From Effrenium voratum (Eukaryota > Sar > Dinophyceae > Suessiales > Symbiodiniaceae): 64,000 nucleotides of DNA. Location: NCBI GenBank assembly GCA_963377175.1, contig CAUJNA010002846.1, positions 138,501 through 202,500 of the forward strand. The letters run 5' to 3'. Numbering within the stretch: position 1 is the first letter of the stretch; each line of letters opens with the position of its first letter. Both the position numbers and the translations under genes were made by a program. Positions 57,782-64,000 of this stretch are shown in pieces. The notes beneath the pieces were generated by a model, which ran no database searches, was not told the origin of the DNA, and worked only from the letters and a program-made list of their open reading frames with translations.

Positions 57782-57880
57782 CTGGACAAACAACAACAAA
57801 AAGCCCAGTGAAATCGATTCCCCAACAGGAAAACAGAACCAAATATTCTGAAAAGCACATGGCGGCTTTTTGCGGTGTAA

Positions 57881-58047
57881 ACTTCCGTTTGGTTAAGACC
57901 CCTGGCATGTTGTCTTGTTTTTAAACCTCCAGTAGTGAGATAATTTTTCGTGGTTTACATGAGTTGGCAAAAAGTTAAAATCCTAAAACATCCCTTGGCA
58001 AAATGCACCAAACAAAACATATAATATTCATTTCAGCAAATGGAGGT
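57881..58047. mobile_element. F3 element split by an F4 fragment
   Basis: ACTTCCGTTTGGTTAAGACC start, F4 sequence at about 57950-58012, then TTTCAGCAAATGGAGGT. Confidence 0.8.
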
Positions 58048-58051
58048 GAAC

Positions 58052-58189
58052 CATTTTCAAAGCGCCCAACGGGGCTTTGAGTTTCGCCTGGCTCCCGGGC
58101 CCCGAAGGCGCCAAGCCCATGACACCCGGTCGGTCCCGCTGAGCGAAGAGGACGTCCAGCACGTCCGCGGCTTTTTTCGCATTGGCCAA
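58052..58189 (-). CDS. Exon, strand uncertain
   Basis: 138 bp, 46 codons, phase 0 both ends; acceptor TTTGTGCCAG after a pyrimidine tract, donor GTTCAC. Peptide LANAKKAADVLDVLFAQRDR, then PGVMGLAPSGPGSQAKLKAP, LGALKM. A plus reading (SVPLSEEDVQHVRGFFRIGQ, then LAQRPAKSGRGTSSKYPALE, donor GTGTTC) is as natural. F3 copy 57881-58047 abuts the island. Confidence 0.38.
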
Positions 58190-58275
58190 CTGGCACAAAG
58201 ACCGGCAAAGTCCGGACGGGGAACCAGCTCCAAATACCCGGCCTTGGAGGTGTTCACCTTCCGAACCACCAATTA

Positions 58276-58396
58276 GGGGTACCCCTTACACCCAATAGCT
58301 TCATGTTTGAGGGTAGGATGTCGACCCTCTGCTAAAAAAGAAGGTATTTACCAAGGGGAAACCCAGTTTTTGTTTCACAAAATACCCTATTCTAGG
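58276..58396. mobile_element. F10 copy
   Basis: GGGGTACCCCTTACACCC, GTCGACCCTCTGCTAAAAAA and AAAATACCCTATTC; matches 29236 internally. Confidence 0.72.
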
Positions 58397-58700
58397 TTTT
58401 GCAGTAGATGAAAAATCGACGGCTGGTTCCCCCCCGTTGAAATGATCGATCGCCACTTGTGGAGCTTCCAACTGGGGAGTTGGAGGAATTCCTGAACTGA
58501 AGCGATCGCATATTCTGCATGTCCTTTCCCTTCATGATTAGTGGGCCCAGTTATAGAATGTATAGATTTTATTGTTTGCTTCACTTTGAGTCACTGGTAT
58601 GTAAAATGTATCCTAAGTCTATCCCAGCCTTGGTTCCTTGCCATTGAAGGGCCTCGAAAAGGATGGATGAAACTCCGGGTAAATCATGGCTTTTCTATTT

Positions 58701-58803
58701 CCAGATTTGAGAGCTTAGAATAAGGGTACCGGCATTTTTCTTTCGTAGGGGAACCCTGTCCACCAAAAAAGGGGAGAAGGGCACCGATCGCTGGGGGACC
58801 TAG
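58701..58803. mobile_element. F1 TIR element, 5' truncated
   Basis: Starts inside the left TIR (CCAGATTTGAG); right end CTGGGGGACCTAG. Confidence 0.8.
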
Positions 58804-58804
58804 G

Positions 58805-59626
58805 CACGTCCTTTTCTTGAGGGTTCTCGAAAAATTAGTCGAGCGCATTGGGGCGTTGTTTTCCCTGAGGCCACATGGAAGGCAACTTGGATGTTACTTC
58901 TCAAGCAAGTCTCACAATAACTCGGTGGCGAAATCTGCTGCACGGAAGTACGGAAAAACCCATTAGTTCGCAAAAAGGTAGTGTGCTAACAGCTAACACT
59001 CAAGCAAGTCTCACAAATAAGTCATCGCTGCCAACACGAACGATAAGGGATAAAGGGATGGGAGCCCTCAAGAAATGAAAACCCATGTTGCGAACGTGGG
59101 AATTACAACTTGCGCGACACATTCAACAAAAAAGACAATTAGGCATGACTATTTTGAGTGCAGAATTCATCCCCAAGCAAACCCTGGGTTTTGGGTCGTT
59201 TTACCACCGGATTGGTGCGTAGAAGAGGCAGAACAATGATGGAAGCTGACACAGGGTTGTTGGATACTTCTCTCGGACAGGCTGCATCCTTCAAACCCCC
59301 CCCCAAGAGCCCTCCAACTGTTACTTAGATTGTCTGGCACAAATCGCTAAGTGGCTAGTGACTTTGAACATAACGCACTTGTCACAGTCGCAAGTCCTCG
59401 TGCGGAACTATATAATCAGGGTCATCAACAAATAGCTACGCCCCGGAATGGAGGTATAACCCACACGGGTTCCATGGCGTCAGTCATTAGGTGAATCTTG
59501 CCGTACCCTCCAAGACTCCGTGTGCCAAATAGGGGACCCAAAGTTTAGTTGGTTATAACAACCACCCAGGGCGCCCACCAATTTGAGAAGCTCCCGATTG
59601 CGCAAAAAAATGAAAAATACAGGTAC
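58805..59626. other. Unassigned with F4-like scraps
   Basis: AACCCATTAGTTCGCAAAAA near 58965 is F4-like, and CTCAAGCAAGTCTCACAA is duplicated near 58900 and 58998. No exon recognised. Confidence 0.45.
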
Positions 59627-59761
59627 TACTGTGGATGGACGATTTTGGTTCGCACCACTATGAAACTATGGTTGAAACCATTGCTTGTTGGTATTTGCGC
59701 TGCGGAATCGAATCATTACGTTGGGTTTCTTAGGTGCAGGATTTAAGCACCATCCACAGCA
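59627..59761. mobile_element. F2 TIR element
   Basis: TACTGTGGATGGACGATTTT to AAGCACCATCCACAGCA. Confidence 0.82.
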
Positions 59762-60766
59762 TGAACAGCACAATGGGAAAATAACGGAGGATCAACCCTC
59801 AAAGAATGTGTCTGAAAAGCTCCTCTTTAATGGAACTACATCAATTCCAGCCCAAACATCACTCCGTAACCCAGTGAACAAGCTTGGCAATTGGGTGTCT
59901 TTCTTGAGGCTTCCCCCTTGTTGGTGTTTTCTTCTGCAAGGGAAATCAGATGGACACCAGCAAACTTGGAGGCGTCTCTAGTCTGATCCATTCGAGCAAC
60001 TCAAAGGTGTGTGCGCGAAACCTGATGGAAAACACATGGGAGTGTTCTCGAGCGGACCCCCCGAAAACAAATGTGGATTTTCTATTGATTCCCTTCAACG
60101 CCATAAAAAGGATACCCTAAACAAAATTCACACACACACACTCGCATGGTTGGTACTGGCCCCATAACTTTTCCATGGTCACCCCCATGGTCGGCTCAAG
60201 GGAAACAATCCACCAATTTCTCCCTTTGCCTCCTAACAGAAAACCATAATGACAGTGTCCCGGCCTTGCAGTTTATTTTGATGGACAGAAGGAATTGGCA
60301 GTCCATTTTTGTTTGGGGGAGAAGATTGGAACAAGGAAATTGGCAACAGACGCTTGGTTGCTGTTGACCCCTCTGCACTAAGCTTAGCCTTTTTGTGGGT
60401 TCAAAGAAAACCCAGTGTTTCCCACAAAGTTGAAGTCTAAAGGTGCAACCCAATAGCATTTCAGTTTGTTTGTACCTTTCTGGCCTGTTCAAAATGGAGT
60501 GTTGGCCAATACTAATCCATAATCCCTATTGCACAACCACTACAAAGGGGCCAAAATCCTTTCGTAGCCCAAGGTAAGGAATTGCCTTTGAACAGCCCAG
60601 ACCTTTGTCTCACTTTCCGAGTGGATGGCCCAAACAAAGTCCACACTTTTTGTTTACCACTTAAACGGTCTTCACAAAAGTATAAAGCTCAAGAACTCAG
60701 GAAGTGAGTTGTTTGTTGGTAATCTTACAGGGCATCCCTCTCCCCCAAAAAAAAAAACGGGACAAG

Positions 60767-60869
60767 GGAAGCCACCCTGAATGGGCTTCACGTGGCCGCA
60801 ATCGAAGGAGGCGATCGATTTCTGGCCTCCTTTTCCGTGGCGTTTGGGCGCTCTTGCGCCAGGCCTCAA
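60767..60869 (+). CDS. Ankyrin-like exon
   Basis: 103 bp, acceptor GGGACAAG (weak, after an A run), donor GTGAGC. Peptide EATLNGLHVAAIEGGDRFLA then SFSVAFGRSCARPQ. GLHVAAIEGGDRFLA resembles the T-P-L-H-V-A-A-x-x-G-H part of an ankyrin repeat. Minus frames (AWRKSAQTPRKRRPEIDRLL; PGARAPKRHGKGGQKSIASF) are also open. Confidence 0.4.
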
Positions 60870-62571
60870 GTGAGCAAACCCGTGGCTCATCTTGCCGTAC
60901 CCTCCGAAACTGATTTGATCCTGCCAAGAAAAAAGAACCACTCCATGGCTCATAAAGGCTCCGAAAAGGGCAAGCACCAGGCTAGTGACCAGCTCAGTAC
61001 CCACTGTTATCCATACGTCTGAAGTAGGGGCCCCAACAAATGGCAAACAAATCGACAGGCCCACATGTGCCACGTTTCAGGGACTGAGAACTGTCCCAAG
61101 TAGCCCCAAAAGGGCATCGCAAACAAAAAAGACACCGACCCGCGGACTTCCATTTGCCTAAGCCCCCTGGACAAAAATACATTTCCAGTAGTGAAATCGA
61201 CTCCCTTTGAAGCCAACAAGGCAAAATAGAACGTGTTAATCATTCTCTTTTCAGCAAATGGAAGTTACTTAGCAACCTTTACATTTGGTCCTCTGACATT
61301 TCTCTACCTCACTTGCCCAATGGAAGAATCAGACTTAATCAGCCCAGCTCTCAGCGCTTCAGCGGTGGCGCGAGTAAGCGCCCAGCTGGCGCGCTGCGCT
61401 GCACGGAAGGCGGCGTCGCCGCTGGTGCCCACGGTGCCTCAGGCGGCTCGAGCCGCGAGCCGCGCGAGGGATTCGCGAGAACCTTGGTGAGATAGCTCCT
61501 TCGTTTTGAAAATTGGACTTGAAGGAAACTCGGTCAAGTGAAGCTTGAGGATTTTGGTGCCCCATGTTGGTGAAGCTCCATTTCCTGGTGGACATTTGGC
61601 GTATGCCATTCTCAAGGGAAACCGAAGGGGAACCGCAAAATTTAGCGGGCTCCGCCCAAAAAAAACACACACACACACACACATGGAGAATCTAGGTATA
61701 TATATATATATATAATATGTCTCCAATGCTCAGGCCCCATGCCATGCCAGTGCTGTTTTCTTGGCTGATGCGAGTCCAATGGCCCCTCAGGCCCGAAAAA
61801 GGTGCTCTTCGGATTGGAGGCAGAGCTCTGCCCTAAAAGGGCACGCTGTCATGCAAACGTACATTTTATGGGTGCATCTACCCGTTGGTTGGAAAACCAG
61901 TACAAAGATGTGATACTTCCAACATGGGCTTAGTTACCCATATGGTCATTTGGGGGCCGAAGGGGAATATTGATCAACGCCAAGGAGCAACACACCTACT
62001 GTGGATGGTGGCGAAATCCAAATATCGCACGACCTTTCAGAAACCTCGTTTGGTTGCTGCTCCCCTGCTAAAAGTTTAACTTTTAGTGGTTTAACATTAG
62101 TTGGCACAAAGTTAAAGTTTTAACATCCAAGCAAAATGCACCAAAGAAACCCTAATGATTCGATTCCCCTGAGTCCAATAATAGTTTCATTCCCGTGGTT
62201 TCATTTCGTGGCGCTAGACTCCCGCAATTTCGCAAGCTGCGAATCGCTTAAGCGACCCATCTTGTTTTAGTGGTATCTCTGAGTCTGGCTTTCCTTTGGC
62301 CAAATCGATCTTCCAGCAACATTTGCACCTGGCGGATTTTTAGGGTCAAGACGTGAGACACGTCCTTTGAAATGGGACACCTCATTCTATGTTCAAAGCA
62401 ACCATTAACCTCGCCTTGGTGAAATGCACGCTTCAGGAACTCGAAAACGCTTCAAGCACATGCACGGGATGCATGAGGCAGCAAAGCAACCAAATCACAT
62501 CTAAAAAGGCCCGACGCAGCGAACGATACTCACTCCAAGACAATCAGGGCCCCCATTCGACCCTAGAACAA
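60767..62571 (+). CDS. Spliced gene model, 3 exons, plus strand
   Basis: Exons 60767-60869, 61355-61486 and 62437-62571, junction phases 0 and 0. Donors GTGAGC, GTGAGA and GTAAGA are all good, which is the best donor series on the plus strand. First exon ankyrin-like, second Gly/Ser/Arg-rich, third Ser/Gln-rich with a Cys-Thr-Gly-Cys run. F3 copy 61146-61265 lies in the first intron and F2/F4 61997-62240 in the second. Minus frames compete in the first exon. Confidence 0.42.
61146..61265. mobile_element. F3 TIR element
   Basis: ACTTCCATTTGCCTAAGCCC to TTTCAGCAAATGGAAGT. Confidence 0.88.
61355..61486 (+). CDS. Exon with strong splice sites
   Basis: 132 bp, 44 codons: acceptor CAGCTCTCAG, donor GTGAGA. 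Frame 1 gives RFSGGASKRPAGALRCTEGG, then VAAGAHGASGGSSREPREGF, ARTL. Frame 2 gives an Ala-rich alternative (SAVARVSAQLARCAARKAAS). Frame 1 is preferred because it joins in phase to both neighbours. Confidence 0.42.
61997..62240. mobile_element. F2 element split by an F4 insertion
   Basis: Left half to CAGAAACC, F4 about 62046-62146, right half from AAACCCTAATGATTCG; AAACC repeated on both sides looks like a target duplication. Confidence 0.82.
62046..62146. mobile_element. F4 element nested in F2
   Basis: TCGTTTGGTTGCTGCTCCCC to AAGCAAAATGCACCAAAG. Confidence 0.85.
62437..62571 (+). CDS. Exon with GTAAGA donor
   Basis: 135 bp, 45 codons: acceptor CACGCTTCAG, donor GTAAGA. Peptide ELENASSTCTGCMRQQSNQI, then TSKKARRSERYSLQDNQGPH, STLEQ. 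The frame is open back to an ATG at 62389, so this could be a first exon. A 29 bp minus micro-exon with a GTGAGT donor can also be drawn at 62534-62562. Confidence 0.4.
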
Positions 62572-62730
62572 GTAAGATCAGCTTCCTTCCAACTGGTGGT
62601 TTGGAGCCCGGGGGGTTGGAAAGGAAGTGGCAACACCCCATCTACCCTCAAGCAGGGATTGGATTGGCGGTTTGGTGGTCTTCCGGAGTTACCTGAGAAG
62701 GGTAGAAGGAACCCCAAGAAAAACAAAAAC

Positions 62731-62827
62731 GTCCTCCAGTAGAGAGGTCAGAATAAGGGGTACCAACTTGTTTCAGTCGTCTATTTTAGTAGGGGAACCC
62801 TCCCCGAAAAGAGGGTAAAAGGGCACC
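62731..62827. mobile_element. F1 TIR element, 3' truncated
   Basis: Left end GTCCTCCAG after AAAAAC; stops at AGGGCACC. Confidence 0.78.
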
Positions 62828-62907
62828 ACAATGGACTCCTGTCATGCCAGGTGAAGCGCCGAGCTTGGCAAGGCACAGCGCACGATCACATGAAGCCTCC
62901 AAAGCCA

Positions 62908-62958
62908 AAAGGGGAACCCTCTCCCAAAAGAGGGTGAACGGGCACTAATTGCTGGGGC
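62908..62958. mobile_element. F1 right-half fragment
   Basis: AAAAGGGGAACCCTCTCCC core and GCTGGGG end, 80 bp after another truncated F1. Confidence 0.65.
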
Positions 62959-63390
62959 CTTCCAGCCTTGCAGTCCCTGGGGGTTGGGCACCTTGAGTTG
63001 CTCGAGCCCCTTGGTCATGGCAGACATTTCTCGTGTGAGCGTGAAAGACACAGAACGCTTGGATCTGCCGACTCAGAAATCTGGGCTGTCCGTTTTCTGA
63101 TCTGCAAAAAGTGAGTAACTTGTTGGTGAAATGGAAACTCAACCACCTTTCACCAACCGAATTCAATGAACACTAGGAATTGGATGGCTGGTAACCACCA
63201 ATGTCTTGCGTTCGGCTCCATGCCAAACCGTGTCTTGCGTTCGGCTCCCTTAAACATCCGCGGAGATGCTCGAAACTGAGGACGCATATGGGATGTTGTG
63301 GAGTGCCTAAGCCGGGGGGTTCCCTACGGCTCCCTGATTTCTAGATCAGAACCCTCAGGGGTAGGGGCGGGTTCTCAACGGCTAAGGACC

Positions 63391-63510
63391 TGACCCCGGA
63401 TTAATAAATCCTTTGTTTAGTAATATGGGGGTGTCCCTAGTTTGGGGATTTATCACTTTTGGAGTCTTGGAGGGGAACACCCCCATATTAATAAACAGGG
63501 GTCAACATTC
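63391..63510. mobile_element. F9 palindromic element with direct-repeat flanks
   Basis: TGACCCCGGATTAATAAATC to TTAATAAACAGGGGTCAACA; AACGGCTAAGGA occurs just outside both ends. Confidence 0.88.
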
Positions 63511-63587
63511 ATCCGGGGTCAACGGCTAAGGATTTCTGAAAAAAATCCCTGAGCGACCCGAAATGGGCTCTCAACTACGGAATGTAC

Positions 63588-63652
63588 CCAGCGCGTCCGG
63601 GCTTCCTGGCAACAGCCGCTCTCCAGAAGCCGTTTGCACACCTGCGAGGCAT
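63588..63652 (-). CDS. Exon candidate, strand uncertain
   Basis: 65 bp: acceptor TGTTCCTAAG, donor GTACAT. Peptide ASQVCKRLLESGCCQEARTR then W; VCKRLLESG resembles the second helix and turn of an ankyrin repeat. Plus reading after CGCTCTCCAG: KPFAHLRGILGTE. Confidence 0.3.
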
Positions 63653-64000
63653 CTTAGGAACAGAACGTATTATGGGCGTGTCCATATTTTTTGGGAGGGG
63701 ATACCCCTTTTCTCCATGGTTTGAATGGGAAACGAGCAGGAAAACCACTGTGTTGTTTCTGCTTCTCTTTTTGGGGAGGGGAAGGGGGGTCCCCAATATG
63801 GTCTCGGACTTGGCAGGGTTGCTAACTCTGATTGAAAAACCCGCTTGCAAGTAGTGAGCTATAGCCATGGTTAGTGAGGTTTTGGCCGTGTCCCAGACCA
63901 TCGAAGCCGGACCTCCATAAATCTTGCTTCGTACTTGCTTGACAAGTTGGGTTTGGGGAGCAAAAAATCAAACACATTTTAGCAGTTCAGTGGAGCTGGA

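Overview
The window looks like nuclear DNA of an intron-rich eukaryote, most probably a dinoflagellate (inference). Reasons: short GC-rich islands with G/C-ending codons, only about 40 to 180 bp each, bounded by AG acceptors and GT donors and separated by 1-5 kb of GC-poorer DNA; three ankyrin-like exons; long microsatellites; and very dense short terminal-inverted-repeat (TIR) elements. There are no bacterial-style genes, operons, ribosome sites, rRNAs or CRISPR arrays. The longest open frames (GCAA, CATA, CA and GA arrays) are repeat artefacts: a stop-free tetranucleotide or dinucleotide array is open in all frames.

Coding content. I propose exons from splice-site and phase consistency, done by eye. 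The best-supported sets are on the minus strand: a 3'-terminal gene from about 44.9 kb down to a TAG at 31.6 kb (11 phase-compatible exons, perhaps a 12th at 46.1 kb); a gene from 17.1 kb down to a TAG at 7.87 kb (4 phase-compatible exons); and three exons from 27.1 kb down to a TGA at 26.29 kb. Single minus exons lie at 0.65-5.3 kb (one ankyrin-like) and 29.4 kb (ankyrin-like). On the plus strand, 46.3-48.1 kb and 60.8-62.6 kb each give phase-compatible chains, the latter starting with an ankyrin-like exon. Between 46 and 64 kb several islands read well on both strands, so strand there is uncertain. I recognise no protein family other than the ankyrin-like motifs.

Non-coding content. At least ten families of roughly 60-130 bp TIR or palindromic elements, named F1 to F10, F12 and F13 here, occur in about 90 recognisable copies, many nested in each other. 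F1 has GTCCTCCAG/CTGGGGGAC ends, often within CTAG. F2 has TGTGGATGGACGAAATC ends. F3 has ACTTCCATTTG ends. F6 has GAGTCTCCATGACC ends. F7 has TGAGCCACAATCAAAACC ends. None carries a transposase frame, so they are MITE-like. Several end exactly where a predicted exon begins, the element supplying the CAG acceptor; this is the introner-like arrangement known from dinoflagellates and other protists and is the most interesting signal here.

Layout: 0-5.3 kb sparse minus exons; 5.3-6.9 kb GCAA array; 7.9-17.1 kb minus gene whose introns hold CA and CATA arrays; 17.1-26 kb mostly non-coding, with a 1 kb polypurine/GA tract; 26.3-29.5 kb minus exons and a 946 bp TIR element; 31.6-46 kb minus gene with a CA array in an intron; 46-64 kb mixed-strand islands among the densest nesting of elements.
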